64,000 nt of DNA. It comes from Tetracentron sinense (taxonomy: Eukaryota; Streptophyta; Magnoliopsida; Trochodendrales; Trochodendraceae). The notes beneath the pieces are model-generated. The model saw nothing but the letters and a program-made list of their open reading frames with translations, did no database searches and had not been told where the DNA came from. The stretch is taken from NCBI GenBank assembly GCA_015143295.1, contig CM026551.1, positions 15,735,827 to 15,799,826 on the forward strand, read 5' to 3'. Below are positions 1-12,367 of this stretch, piece by piece; position 1 is the stretch's first letter, and each line of letters starts with the position of its first letter. The translations under genes were made by a program, and so were the position numbers.

Positions 1-450
1 GGTTTTGTATAGAGTATTGCAAGATAGATGAATATGATGAATTGTTTGGGGTGTATAGGACTTTTGAGATTGGGGTGGAGGGCTGAGAATGGAGGTAAAG
101 GCATTGGAGAAAGTTTTCATGGCTTGAGTTCGAAATTGCCCATGAAAATGAGAACAAAAGGGTTGAAAGTAGTGAAAATAATGCAAAGCTTGATGTTTTC
201 ATTTCTTGTTACTCTTTTTTTTGTGTCTAGAGGAGAGTATGAGCTCCTTTATTTATAGAGTCCCTTGAAGAAACTTCAAATGGGTTTGAGAGAATGTGAA
301 CGTTGGAAATTTCTAATGAAGGCAATTGTTTGAATTTTCTCTGTTGAAAATTCAAAGCTCAAAAAATGAACAACCTACTTGGATGGCAGTTGACATTGGA
401 AGTTGGAAGTTGCCCTTGAATTTCCTATAGCCGGCCCATAGCTTTCTTCT
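1..450. other. Gene-free stretch, possible LTR edge
   Basis: I recognise no protein here; the short open frame at 28-258 matches no family I know. A TATA-like sequence reading CTATAAATAA on the minus strand lies near 250-260. A similar TATA occurs in the minus-strand LTR near 57.4 kb, so this could be the edge of an LTR, but no terminus or target duplication is visible. Confidence 0.25.
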
Positions 451-815
451 GAGGCTAGCAATGGGTCGTGTCGGGTTTGGGTCAGGTCAGATTCGGGTTG
501 GATATGATCAGCCTCGAGTTGAACTGATCAACCCGTTTATAAAATTATTGTTAACGACAAACCCGAATCAAAACCAATAAGGGAGCCCTCGAATCGAACC
601 TGATTCTCTAACCTGCATAAAATAAGTACATATGTTAATAAGTAGTTAAATTATAAAAATATTTAAGCATACATATAAATTCAATAAACATATATTTTAA
701 TTCTTTTAAACCTGTCGGGTCTAGGAAGCAAAGCTCAAACCTAAAAATGCTTGTTGGTTTTAGAAAGAAAAAAAAAAGGTCAAACCTATCCCAATTATAA
801 ATAATAAATAGGGAA

Positions 816-964
816 AAGGTAATGAGACCGGAAAGGGCCGAGACCACACCGAGACCGTGCATGTGATGCACGGATCTCAAAATTTCAAAAACTGATTTAA
901 TAAAATTTTGAAATTCATGCATCACATGCATGGTCTTGGTGTGGTCTGAGTACCAAAGTCCTTA
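816..964. repeat. Foldback MITE, GAGACC family, copy 1
   Basis: Two inverted arms flank a short AT-rich centre. The left arm contains GGGCCGAGACCACACCGAGA and a GTGCATGTGATGCAC block; the right arm repeats these in reverse and ends in ACCAAAGTCC. The same arm motifs and a related end occur twice at 13.07-13.41 kb, so this is a dispersed family. No coding capacity. The left boundary is approximate. Confidence 0.55.
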
Positions 965-976
965 TAAGTAAATAAA

Positions 977-1020
977 GTCAAACCCAAACCCAAACCCAAA
1001 CCCAAACCCAAACCCAAAAC
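977..1020. repeat. (AACCCA)n microsatellite
   Basis: About seven perfect copies of a CCCAAA hexamer. It resembles plant telomere DNA but lacks the T of the CCCTAAA heptamer, so it is not an interstitial telomere. It lies in a stretch of degenerate GGGTTGGGT-like sequence, typical of plant hAT-type MITE ends. Confidence 0.7.
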
Positions 1021-1782
1021 CTCAACCCAAATCCAACAAAAAGGCTTGTTTGGCCGGGTTGTCGGTTGGGTCCGAAATTTTACCCCTACTTTTAGCCATA
1101 TTGAATAGTTCAAAACATCCGAGTGCGAGGCTGTTTTCTTGGAAGCCAAGATAACAGGTGAAATACTTTACAATATTGCACAGGAGGACAATCCGCGTTG
1201 TTTCACTGCCACATGTCAATTTGCAATTGGGTGGTCAGTTTGGAAGAGGACCCTGTGGTCCGTTTTCCATTTTCCATCCTTCATTCTATCAAAGGCACAC
1301 CGAAACAGAGTCCCCAGAATGGAAGGAGTCCTATAAGGGAAAGAGTTTCCAAATGGGATACATTCTTAGAAGATTTATACTTCTTAGAAGGGTGCTCTCA
1401 TCAAGGATTGATTTCAGAGTCAATGGTTGTGTCCTTGAAATTTCATTCATCAAAGATGGAAAACTCTTCATGTCCAATAAAATCTCTTCTGTTGTTCCAA
1501 ACTTGCAATAGTTTTTCAAGTTTTCATTTCGTATGTAAAGGTTCTTTTTACATGGTAGTCTTCTCGAAGATGGAAAATTCTACAAGTTCTGAAAAAGCTG
1601 TTTTTTCCCTGGAGCTCTGCTTTATGGGGAGCCCCCTTTTTACACTAAGGGGGGCAAATGTGTAATTATTGTAGAGCTCCGCTTCATGAGGCAGAGCTCC
1701 GCTTCATATTTAAAACTGTTCCTTGTTCTACCATGCAAAGAGATTTCAAGTTTTTGTTTAAAATTTAGAACTTCTTTTTACA

Positions 1783-1816
1783 CACACACTCACTCACTCA
1801 CACACACACACACACA

Positions 1817-1861
<45 letters not shown>
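1783..1861. repeat. Compound microsatellite (ACTC)n(AC)n(CT)n
   Basis: A run of CACTCA units passes into (AC)n and then into a CT tract of more than twenty dinucleotides. The flanks from about 1100 to 2130 contain no recognisable gene. Confidence 0.85.
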
Positions 1862-1863
<2 letters not shown>

Positions 1864-2136
1864 GAACCTTTGGATGAGAGAGGAAGCCGTCGGGCTGATT
1901 TAAAATGATCCATGGTTCACGAGTGTTGGATTATATACTGTAACTAGAGGGAGGGACGTTGTCAACGGGCCAGGCTAGGGTCTTTCCAAGAGTCCTAGCT
2001 TGGCCCAGGCCAGACCGAGCTTGAACAACCCCAACCCAAGCCCAAGCCCAATCCCAAACCCTACCTCTAACTCGGACCAAGATAGGCTCATACAAATTCG
2101 GTTTTGATATCACATCTATTTCTACTCTTTTTTTTG

Positions 2137-2349
2137 AGTCAGTCTATAGGTACTCCCAAATATACTCCCAAATCTACTCCCTAATCCTAACCGTTTATAA
2201 CCAACCACTAAAGGCCAAGATTTGAGTTGCGTTATTTTGTCTTTTCTAATGCCACATCAGCTCTAATCCTAACCGTTTAATAACCAGATAAACGGTTAGG
2301 ATTTGGGAGTATATTTGGGAGTACACCTTGGGAGTATCCCTAGACTATT
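2137..2349. repeat. Foldback MITE with TACTCCCAA ends
   Basis: The left end reads AGTCTATAGGTACTCCCAAA; the right end is its approximate reverse complement. The CCTAACCGTTT block appears on both arms in opposite orientation. A second diverged copy with the same ends and the same AACCGTTTAT block lies at about 50.51-50.73 kb. There is no coding capacity. The superfamily is unclear because no target duplication is certain. Confidence 0.6.
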
Positions 2350-2365
2350 TCCTTTTTTTAATGTA

Positions 2366-2400
2366 CTAGTAAAAATGCACGTGCGTTGCATGTAAAATAT
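2366..2400 (-). mobile_element. Possible Helitron 3' terminus (minus strand)
   Basis: Read on the minus strand, a short hairpin (GCACGTGC with flanking TGCAACGCA) is followed after a few bases by CTAG and then T. That is the layout of a Helitron 3' end. I could not place the matching 5' TC end, so only the terminus is claimed. From 2400 to 4157 there is only AT-rich sequence, an (AT)n run near 2825-2847 and no recognisable gene. Confidence 0.35.
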
Positions 2401-4166
2401 TTTAATGATTAATTTGTTTTAAATTTACAAAATAAATATATTCTTGTCATTAATGACTAAGAATTACATCAAATATATACTATGTAATATAAAAAAAAAT
2501 ATTTACAGTACAATATATTAAAAAATTGAATGCAAGTGAGTTTTCGGATCTTAGTTATATTGAAAAATAAAACCAAAAAAAAGAAATGTGGAACATAAAA
2601 TCGGAGCCCCATGTGAAAGGCTGATCTTGGTTAGATTGAAAAATAAAACTAAAACTGCATGAAATGGGGAACGCAAAATCTAAGCTCCATGTGAAAGGTT
2701 GTTACTAGGACTTACTTACCTACCATTATACTAATATACTCATAATATGGTACTATGGTAAATCATTGGATAATACTATTTCTACGTACAATAGAAAATT
2801 AATGTATAAAACCAACTCCAACATATATATATATATATATATATATACCTCTCCCCATAAATATAGAACCTATACCAATATACATAGTTCTCAAATTTAA
2901 TCTTAATCCCAATTAACAAAGTTAGTGCTATGTGCAAACAAACATCTCTATTGATAGTGGCTATGGGCAACATTTCAATGCATTCTTCAACCATCTTCTC
3001 GAATCTATGAATCACTTTCCCCTCCAAGTCCATAAAGGATAGGTGAAGAATTGTAATGATTAGAAATAGAGAAGAGGGTTTTGCATGCAGGTTTAATAGG
3101 TATGTGTGTGTAGGGCATTATTTTGCTAGGTTAATGGCCACACGCATGCACGCACGCACACACACATATGTGTGTGTACACGTACGTGCCACATACAATT
3201 ATCTTTTCCCGCCATGTCTGAATAGATCTGTAAAGAACAAAGTCCTAGAAAGATTCACAAACCTCTTGAGGGGGAGTAATAACCATTTAAACAATTTAAA
3301 GCAATGATCTTGAATTGTCTCACCGATACTAAACATGGCAACGCTAGCTCGTCCCAGTTCTTCATCATATTATCTTCCAGGATCTTGTAACTATATATGT
3401 TGCACAAAGCTATCAAATTTGAAAATAGTTTTCAAAGGCCATCAAGAGTTTAGCTATAAAAATACTCGGAAAGCTTGGTATTTATTATAATAAGACACGT
3501 AATATATTTAACTTAACTTCTGTAAATGATTTATTAATTAGATAACTGATTTGCATCTAACAATTGTATCTAGCGTATCTTAATATATTAGATACGAAAT
3601 TTTAGAAAAAGAATTGATCTATTTCGGAATTCCTTCATAAATTAAAGTATCAAAATATTTCGGTCCAATACATAAAATATTCTGAAAAATTAAAGAAGAA
3701 TCGTGACATATCTTGAAGAGAGACACCTTAGTGAGAGACGTTTGTAATTATAAAGAAGCTTTTTAATTCTAATCAAACTATAATTTAATTTATAATGTTT
3801 TTATATAACACAACAATATTAAGGGTAATTATGTCCACCAATTTCTACTAAGATAGAGTATAGTGAGAAATATAGTTCCACTACATCTTCTCAATTTTCA
3901 CATGGAACAAATTGCATGATTCTTAACTATTTTAACATTGATAAAACAATTAACTGAAAAATGCAAGGATCCATGATACCTCCCTTATGTTTATCAGAAA
4001 ACAATTAACTGAAATTGCGAGGATATGGATATATGATAACTGTTTATAAGTTTCCCACATCAAAGCTTAAGATTCACCAACTTGGTAATGTTTCGCACAA
4101 AGCAACGCCTCACATTAGATCAGCTTTAGATTCACCAAATTGATAGTAGTGTGATCAAATAAATAA

Positions 4167-4557
4167 GGCTCAGGATCCTCTCGAGTTCAACTCGAGAGAA
4201 TCTCTCGAGTTGGAACCCCCGGAGGTCGCCACGTGTCTCCTTTGACCCCCCTTAACCATGGGTAAGGTTCACCCACCCCTAGGGTTCACTCACCCATCCT
4301 TGGTTTTTTTTTTTTTTTTATTAATTATTATTTTTTAAATTAAAAAAATATTTTTAATATTAAAAAACTCTAAAAACAGTTTTTTTAATTTAAAAAATAA
4401 TAATTAATAAAAAAAAAAACCAAAGATGGGTTAGTGAACCCTAGGGGTGGGTGAACCTTACCCATGGTTAAGGGGTGTCAAAGGAGACACGTGGCGACCT
4501 CTAGGGGTTCCAACTCGAGAGGATTCTCTCGAGTTGAACTCGAGAGAATCCTGTGCC
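4167..4557. mobile_element. MULE-like foldback element with 9-bp TSD
   Basis: This 391-bp element is almost wholly two inverted arms around an A/T-rich loop. It is flanked by identical 9-bp direct repeats AATAAATAA (4158-4166 and 4558-4566), the duplication size typical of Mutator-like elements. Each terminus is itself a small hairpin, CTCTCGAGTTCAACTCGAGA. The inner arms share a block containing GGTCGCCACGTGTCTCC and ACCTTACCCATGGTTAAGG with the element at 6.67-7.00 kb. It has no coding capacity and must depend on a transposase elsewhere. Confidence 0.8.
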
Positions 4558-5490
4558 AATAAATAAATGGGGAAACAAAATAAGTCCACATAACCATATT
4601 CTAATGGTTGATATGTAAATGTTGGCAGAGATAGTGATTTGATTCATAAGGTATGCAATCAAATAGGTTACCCCTTGAAATGCACTATGTGTCTCAATTC
4701 TGATTCTCAGAGCAAGTCGTCGGATGTTAAAGGGCTCAACATCATTGTCGCAGTCTATCAAGTTTTGGTTGCACGATACTCGCCTATCTCAGATCCTTTC
4801 TAGAGTCACTGTTCCATCGTCTATAGGCCTCCATTACTGTAAAGGCTTGTTCGACTATGCAGAACACGATATACAGATAACCATCCCTTTACTCAGATAG
4901 CCATCCCTTTACTGATATCCAGAGAATACCTCCAGCAACCGAGGTTGTGAAGTTTGAACTTCTCTGTCGTGAAGAGTGCATCAGACAGTTCAAGGACCTA
5001 CATGGAGATTTAGAGGAACACATACGGGCTGGGGATTTGGATGAACACATGGAAGATAAGGCGTGCATTTTGAAAGAAAAAGATACGTATGTTTGAAATA
5101 GATCAAAGAAAATAGGAAGAAATGTTTTGTAATTTTTTTTTTGCAGTGGGTCCTACATATTAAAAAAAAATTAAAATTTTTCTAAGAATTATAAAGATAC
5201 TATACTTCCATTAATATTTTTATTAGTACCTTAGGTTAAGAAGTTAATATTCTTAATTAAAAGTTATTTACGTCGAAGTAAAGTTTTGCATACTTCTTAT
5301 ACTTTTATTAGTAGATTGATATGTATATTGGGGGTTTTATACATCAGATTGGGCTAAGATGTATTGGGTCCCTCCTATCCAACCCGCCCAAGTTGCACCC
5401 CTAGGCCCTGGCCCTGTTAGGTTCTTACAAGAAAAATTGCCAAAAATAAAAAAGACTACATAGGTCGTCTCTATAACGCCTTGATTTTAA

Positions 5491-5640
5491 TATGCGCGTG
5501 GTCACCCCTTCTAACTCTAGTTAACCTTATTCAACTTAAAGTTAATATTTTTCTATTTTTCTATTTCTTTAATATGCTCGTGGTCACCCCTTCTAACTAT
5601 AGTTAACCTTATTCAACTTAAAGTTAATATTTTTCTACTT
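5491..5640. repeat. Direct repeat of about 80 bp, two copies
   Basis: Two adjacent near-identical copies, each containing GTGGTCACCCCTTCTAACT followed by AGTTAACCTTATTCAAC. They differ by a few substitutions (GCGCG against GCTCG at the start). There is no coding potential. Confidence 0.75.
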
Positions 5641-5857
5641 CTTAAAACTATAGTTAACCTTATTCCCTTGTATTTGCCTTCAGTCATTGCCTTGTGGTAT
5701 GATTGAGTTTACCAAAAAAATTCTTAACCACAATTGGTGAGTATTAACAGGACACATGGTGGCCGGTTGTAGATGCGTGTATGACGTGTTTCTTTTATCA
5801 CTCACCCTTATGTATGACTTAGGTTTTTTTTATATATATAATAAAAAGGTAAGGGAT

Positions 5858-6035
5858 TAAAAATTGTTGATAGTACCTAGTAACCTATTATCGAGAGTTG
5901 GGCTGTCTGATTGAAAATCCAACGATTGCCAAGGTGCCCATGTACTATTAAATGGCGGGCCTAGATTATGCTTGACCCGTTGGATTTCCAATTAAACAGC
6001 CCAGATAGTAGGCACTATCAAGAGTTTGAAATCAC
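5858..6035. repeat. Small foldback MITE
   Basis: The left arm contains TTGATAGTACCTAGTAAC and GGGCTGTCTGATTG; the right arm carries their approximate reverse complements (CAATTAAACAGCCC, GGCACTATCAAGAG). The centre is about 60 bp. No coding capacity; the family is not recognised. Confidence 0.5.
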
Positions 6036-6289
6036 TTCCCTTTAGAAAAATAACTTTTAATAAAATATTTATCTTAGAATGGTTAAACCTAACCGTAGTT
6101 AAAGGGGGTGAAAGGACATGTGGCCCCCTGTAGAAAAAACCAAGAAAAATTGGGTGTATAGACGTGTTTAATTATTAAAATTTTATTTTAATAATTATTA
6201 TTATCTTAAAAAAGAAAATGAAATAACAGTTAGTTCTACCTGTCAAAAGCCAGAAAAATAGTCTTGGACTTCCACACATCATCCAACAT

Positions 6290-7100
6290 GTGGCCATAAA
6301 AAATGGAGATGTCATTTCATTTTCTCCCAATGTTTTTTACTTCTTCCCACTTGATATCGGTCTCGGATTGTCTCTGCCAGAAAACCGTCTCGGGCAACCA
6401 TAGAATATGCGACAGTTGGCCAAAATAATGGGAGAAATCATTTCATTTTCTCCCCCATGGTTTTGACTTCTCCATAATTGATGTCTCTCCCCCTTTTTCT
6501 CACGTACTTATCATCACATGTTTCATTATGTGTGGAAAAGTCAAAATCATGGGCCCCATGATTTTAACTTTCCCACCACATGTCCCATGCTCTATGGTTG
6601 CCTGAAACAAGCCCTTTCTGGTTTCGCGACAATCCGAGGCTCTTGATATCTCCCTTTTATCACCCTCCATATCCTCTACGGTGATAACCGGATTTGGCAA
6701 ATCCGGTTATCCCCCCTAGAGGTCGCCACATGTCTCCTTTGACACCCCTTAATCGTGGGTAAGTTTCACCCACCTATTTTTGGTTTTTTTAAAAATTATT
6801 ATTTCCTTTTTTAAAATAAAATTTTTTTTTAATATTAAAAAACTCTAAAAAAAAAATTTTAATTTTAAAAAAAGAATTAATATTAAAAAAAAAAAACCAA
6901 AAATAGGTGGGTGAACCTTACCCATGATTAAGGGCTGTCAAAGGAGACACGTGGTGACCTCTAGGGGTGATAACTGGATTTGCCAAATCCTGTTATCACC
7001 GCCTAGATGATTTGGCTCCTTTATCACCACATGTCTGATGGCTGGAGCCCAATAACATCTTTCTGGCATCTGTAATAGACAATCCGTCAATCCGATGCCT
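6290..7100. mobile_element. Nested foldback elements
   Basis: An outer degenerate foldback has left arm blocks (CTCTGCCAGAAA, CCATATCC) that find weak inverted partners near 7020-7090. It is interrupted at about 6670-7004 by a copy of the MULE-like foldback seen at 4.17-4.56 kb. The inner copy shares the GTCGCCACATGTCTCC and CTTACCCATGATTAAGG blocks, but its terminal hairpin is a different sequence, GATAACCGGATTTGGCAAAT. No clean target duplication is visible for the inner copy. No gene is seen from here to about 8600. Confidence 0.5.
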
Positions 7101-8611
7101 CCTCCCCCCGGGGGCAGCACATCTACGAACCTTGCACGTCGTATGAAAAGTTTTCCATGCGTCATGCAAACCGAATCAAGGGATTGTGAGGCTCGCTAGC
7201 ACCCGGTCTGTATCGAACTTCAATGTGCTTTACCGGTAGCGATTGAGGCTGACTTAATTACTAAACGATTAAAATGAGTTTATGTGGCATTAAAAAAAAT
7301 CAAATAAGCCAAGTTAAATCCTAGTCGTTAGTGATTAGTTATAACCGGTTCAGATTAGGGGTCTCCGTTAAATTTACCGTGAAAGATTTCGAGAAAATAC
7401 TGTTTAAGTGCATACGTTAATTAATAATCGCCGCCTGCTGCGTTAGACTTAAAATGTGGCCTCACGAACGGTTTTTTCTCAACTGTTTAGCGAGCGTGGC
7501 GGCCCTACGGAACGGTTTTTTCTTAACTGCTCCACATGCGCCGTTTAACTTAAAAGGCGGCTCACGAACGGTTTCTTCGATTGACAAAGCAACATCACGT
7601 GCTCAAGCAACAATAGCAACGGGTTTTATAGGCAGCGATTAGCCCACGGTACATTTGTCTTGTAGTCAAATGTTGTGTTCATCTATCCTTTTTAACACTT
7701 CTTTAATTTTGATTAAGTTAAAAAAAATTAAAATAGATTTCTTTTTAATAATCAAGATTAGATTACTTAACTTTAAAAGTGAGTGAATCTTAACCACAGT
7801 TGATGATCATTGAAAAATAGATATAGATCAATGAGGAAGTCATATGTGCAGCGGTAAGTTAAGCATTTTCCCTAATTTAATGACAAACATATTCTAGTAG
7901 CGCAAATACTATTGGGCCATAACCCGGTTAGCTGTGTTACTATTTTACTTTCTTTTATGATAATATAGGGTGTCCTCAACTTGTTTAGGTTGGATTAATT
8001 TCAGAATATGGGCGGGCTCGAACTCGAAATTGATCAGTGGATTAGAAAATTTAGCATTTCAAGTTGAACCAGATAGTAGACATATCAAACTTGCACTACA
8101 ATTTATGAGAATGATCCCAACCATAATTTTAGTTTTATATAGTTTTCCAACATATGTAAATAAGAGAATGTAATATTTTGTCCGGACAAAAACAGGCTTT
8201 CTTTACTATTATAAGAGAATGACAGTTAAAGAACCTTGATTCTATTTTATTATAATTACAAATTAAATTATCCTTGCGTTTATCTTCTATGGTATTATAA
8301 CGGGAATGATAAAATTATCCTCCCTTTTATATTTTCTCTATCTCTATTATTATAATGTTTATAGGACACTCATAACTGTTAATTAAACAAAATTGTTCTT
8401 ACAATTATAACTTTACTATTATAACGAAAGTGGCTATTATAATGAAGATTCTAACATTAAAAACGTACATTAAATATTTCAAAATAACAAAATTATTCTA
8501 ACTCAAAATGTTTTTTATACAGATTTATAGGTAATTTTATCTTCTTACAAAACCCTCTATCCACTATACACTTCTTCCATACTTTTCCAGGTCTCTCTCC
8601 ATCTTATACAT

Positions 8612-10844
8612 TGTTGTTTTTAATTAACAGTATTTGAATTAAATAATCCTGTATTCAATCTTTATTAAGTGAAATAGAACAATACTATTCAGTGTACAGA
8701 ATATGAATTTGATTGAATATATATTCTGTTCATATAACAATAAATAGAAACTACAGAATAGAATGAACTCACTGATTTAGAAACTGAGAATCAACAGATC
8801 AAGTCGAGTAGTAACTCTTTCCTTAAGACAGATTTCGTCCCTCACACTGGTGCTTTTGATATACGGACGTCTGCCTCCCAGGATAAATTGATCTTTACAC
8901 AAACAGAAGAAGCACAGCAATCTGTTTGTCCAACGAACCAGAAACTATGCTATCTCTCTCTCTCTTGGATTAACAGAGACTTATAAATATGCAGAAGGAA
9001 TGCAGAGACTTGGGAGTAGAAGAAGGAATTTCGTTCTTAAGAATATGCACCAGAAAAGCCTTAAATAGTAGGCAATGGAGACTGTCCAGAATAGTCATGT
9101 CTCTTGGGTTTCAAATTTAAATCCAACAGACATGACTGTTGGATTAAAAGAGCTGTTGGAATAACTATATAAGTTGAAACGGGCTCTGGCCCAGCAAAAC
9201 AAAAAATAAATATAGGGGCCAGGCTTTAGGCCCACTAGAACCAAAGCAAGCCAAGCCAGCCAGCCAGCCGGCCGGACCGGACTCGGACACGGGTCGGGTC
9301 GGGGCGGGGCGGCGGCGCGCGCGTGTGTGTTGGTTCCACCTTGGAGCAAGTGCTCACTCCTTCGCAAAATTTGGGTGCCCCAAGGGCCCACCCTTTACTC
9401 CAAGGTAATGGTATTTAAACCACACTATAGTTTCAATAGTTTTCCAATGTGGGACTATTAAACTACACCATTCTTCAACTTATAATTTATGTTCAAGTGG
9501 CCCACTTTGAGATGAATTTCTCATTCACCACTTCACTGTTTTGGACAAGTGAATACACTACGTTGATCTCCTCATGGAGGAGAACATGAATCCACTTGGA
9601 CCCGCCTCATAACCTTTGTGGGTCCCACTTTTATTTTGGGTCAAACAGAAAAGCCTTAAATAGTAGGCAATGGAGACTGTCCAGAATAGTCATGTCTCTT
9701 GGGTTTCAAATTTAAATCCAACAGACATGACTGTTGGATTAAAAGAGCTGTTGGAATAACTATATAAGTTGAAACGGGCTCTGGCCCAGCAAAACAAAAA
9801 ATAAATATAGGGGCCAGGCTTTAGGCCCACTAGAACCAAAGCAACGGACCGGACTCGGACACGGGTCGGGTCGGGGCGGGGCGGCGGCGCGCGCGTGTGT
9901 GTTGGTTCCACCTTGGAGCAAGTGCTCACTCCTTCGCAAAATTTGGGTGCCCCAAGGGCCCACCCTTTACTCCAAGGTAATGGTATTTAAACCACACTAT
10001 AGTTTCAATAGTTTTCCAATGTGGGACTATTAAACTACACCATTCTTCAACTTATAATTTATGTTCAAGTGGCCCACTTTGAGATGAATTTCTCATTCAC
10101 CACTTCACTGTTTTGGACAAGTGAATACACTACGTTGATCTCCTCATGGAGGAGAACATGAATCCACTTGGACCCGCCTCATAACCTTTGTGGGTCCCAC
10201 TTTTATTTTGGGTCAAACAGAAAAGCCTTAAATAGTAGGCAATGGAGACTGTCCAGAATAGTCATGTCTCTTGGGTTTCAAATTTAAATCCAACAGACAT
10301 GACTGTTGGATTAAAAGAGCTGTTGGAATAACTATATAAGTTGAAACGGGCTCTGGCCCAGCAAAACAAAAAATAAATATAGGGGCCAGGCTTTAGGCCC
10401 ACTAGAACCAAAGCAAGCCAAGCCAAGCCAGCCAGACCGGACCGGGTCGGGGCGGGGCGGCGGCGCGCGCGTGTGTGTTGGTTCCACCTTGGAGCAAGTG
10501 CTCACTCCTTCGCAAAATTTGGGTGCCCCAAGGGCCCACCCTTTACTCCAAGGTAATGGTATTTAAACCACACTATAGTTTCAATAGTTTTCCAATGTGG
10601 GACTATTAAACTACACCATTCTTCAACTTATAATTTATGTTCAAGTGGCCCACTTTGAGATGAATTTCTCATTCACCACTTCACTGTTTTGGACAAGTGA
10701 ATACACTACGTTGATCTCCTCATGGAGGAGAACATGAATCCACTTGGACCCGCCTCATAACCTTTGTGGGTCCCACTTTTATTTTGGGTCAAAGTTTGTA
10801 AAAAACTGTTTTCCCAGATTTTCCAAAACAGAATTTTTCCAACA
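8612..10844 (-). mobile_element. Probable solo LTR with enlarged U3 (minus strand)
   Basis: Read on the minus strand it starts TGTTGGAAAAATTCTG and ends AAAACAACA, a TGTTG/CAACA inverted terminus as in copia LTRs. A TATA-like TATTTATAAG lies near 8979-8990, followed downstream by a 350-bp R-U5-like leader. The U3 is very long because a 570-595-bp block is present three times (9051-10793). No polypurine tract borders one end and no primer site the other, so it is probably solo. A convincing 5-bp target duplication was not found. Confidence 0.5.
9051..10793. repeat. Three tandem copies of a ~580-bp block
   Basis: Units begin with CAGAAAAGCCTTAAATAG at 9051, 9646 and 10218 and end with TTTTATTTTGGGTCAAA, the last ending at 10793. 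The copies look almost identical except for a GC-rich spacer after ACCAAAGCAA, where the number of GCCA/CCGG units changes; this explains the 595-, 572- and 576-bp lengths. Short minus-strand open frames repeat in each copy only because the DNA repeats; they look non-coding. Confidence 0.9.
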
Positions 10845-11299
10845 TGTGAATCACGTGCGTCTTACTAGGACTCATCTTCTCACTCTCTCCCCCTTATCTC
10901 TCTATGTGCAGCCCACTAGTTATTATAATCATAATAAATAATGGCATAATACACACTAGTGTTGGATTGGATTGTATTATGGTGGGGTAAGAATACCCAC
11001 AACCTCGACCTAGCTCATTGTAAACGAGTTTTTTTTTTATTTTTTGTTCATACGCTATATACGAGTTTTTTTTTTTCTTTTGGTTCAAACGCTATAAACG
11101 AGTTAAGTAAACCAAACACAAACCCAAACCTAAACCCAACTCAATAATAGATCCCTCAACCCACATATATAAGTACATTAGTTATATGTTAAATTATAAT
11201 AATATTTGAATTTAATTAATATTATAAAATATATTTATTTAAAAAATTTATGGTATGTATATATATAAGGAAGGTAGTATATGTATGATGCATAAGCAA

Positions 11300-11928
11300 C
11301 CTTTTTATGCATCATGTAGTTAAATGACATGTGGCATTCCAATGGCCTACCAAAAATTTAGTGAATGGGGTTCTCCTTCACTAACACATGTCAAAAAATA
11401 ATCAAATTAGAGAGTCTAGGTTGTCTGATCGGACAGTGAAAACTATAAACTAAGTTGGGTCGTATTAACCTAGAGGTCTAGGGTTAACAACAGACATTTT
11501 TTATGTCCGATTAAACAGCTTATATATCTTTAATAGGGCTAATTTTTTTGTCACGTCTTTGAGAATGGGGGTTACGCATAATGTGCCCTCCTAAAAACTT
11601 AACATGGCAGGTTGTTTTCGATTCTTACTGTTGGTTGTTAATGTGGATTTCTTGGGAGACGTGACAAAAAATCAGCCTGATCAAACGATTCTAAACAATC
11701 CAATTGAATGTCAAAAAATTAGAGTTCCTATATCATAAGATTAATGCTGACCAATTCAGTTGAATCAGATTATCTAAGAATACCTAAATCGCATTATTAT
11801 TTTGCCATGTGTTTCCAAAGGAATCCACCTTGACATTCAACGATTAATTTTTTTAAGAAACATGTTATGTGAGAAGGTTTTAGAGGGGGCGCTCATTGGA
11901 GGCTCTAATGACTATCCATTGGAACTCT

Positions 11929-11986
<58 letters not shown>

Positions 11987-12130
11987 CATTTTAGTAAGTC
12001 ATGCTCATTAAAGCTTTTAATGAGTGGCTCCTAATAACACAATAGATTATTTTAGAATCCGACTTTTGGATGTCAAGATGAGCCTTCCAAGAGACGTGTG
12101 GCAAAAAATTAGCTCGATCGAACATTATAT
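11300..12130. repeat. MITE cluster
   Basis: Several arms share blocks with elements at about 18.3-18.65 kb and 48.76-49.01 kb: CATGTGTTTCCAAAGGAATCCACCTT-type sequence on one side and GACGTGTGGCAAAAAATTAGCTC on the other. The clearest copy, about 11795-12125, is a foldback whose loop contains (CT)n(AT)n at 11930-11983. No coding capacity; boundaries approximate. Confidence 0.45.
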
Positions 12131-12367
12131 ACTATCCGATCGATGATAAGAAAATCAGTCATTTCTATAGCCTAATTAGAGTCTAGTAAACCATAGGGGA
12201 TTAATACGGTCAAACTATGGTCTAATCATTTAGACTTTGTTTGTTTGTAAGGAAAATGTTGTGGAAAAGAAAATTTTTTTGAAAAACAATTTCTCATTTT
12301 TAAAAGAAAATTTCTCTCAAACACAAAGTAAATTAAACTAGAGAATTATTTGCAATAAAAAAACTTA

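Noticed and set aside
977-1020. Interstitial telomere repeat
   Set aside because: The unit is the hexamer CCCAAA, not the plant heptamer CCCTAAA; treated as a microsatellite.
9095-9963. Repeated proline/arginine-rich minus-strand ORFs
   Set aside because: They recur only because the underlying ~580-bp DNA block is repeated; the composition follows the GC-rich spacer and no family is recognised.
10845-10849. Target duplication for the LTR at 8612-10844
   Set aside because: TGTGA follows the right end, but no matching pentamer precedes the left end, so no duplication is claimed.
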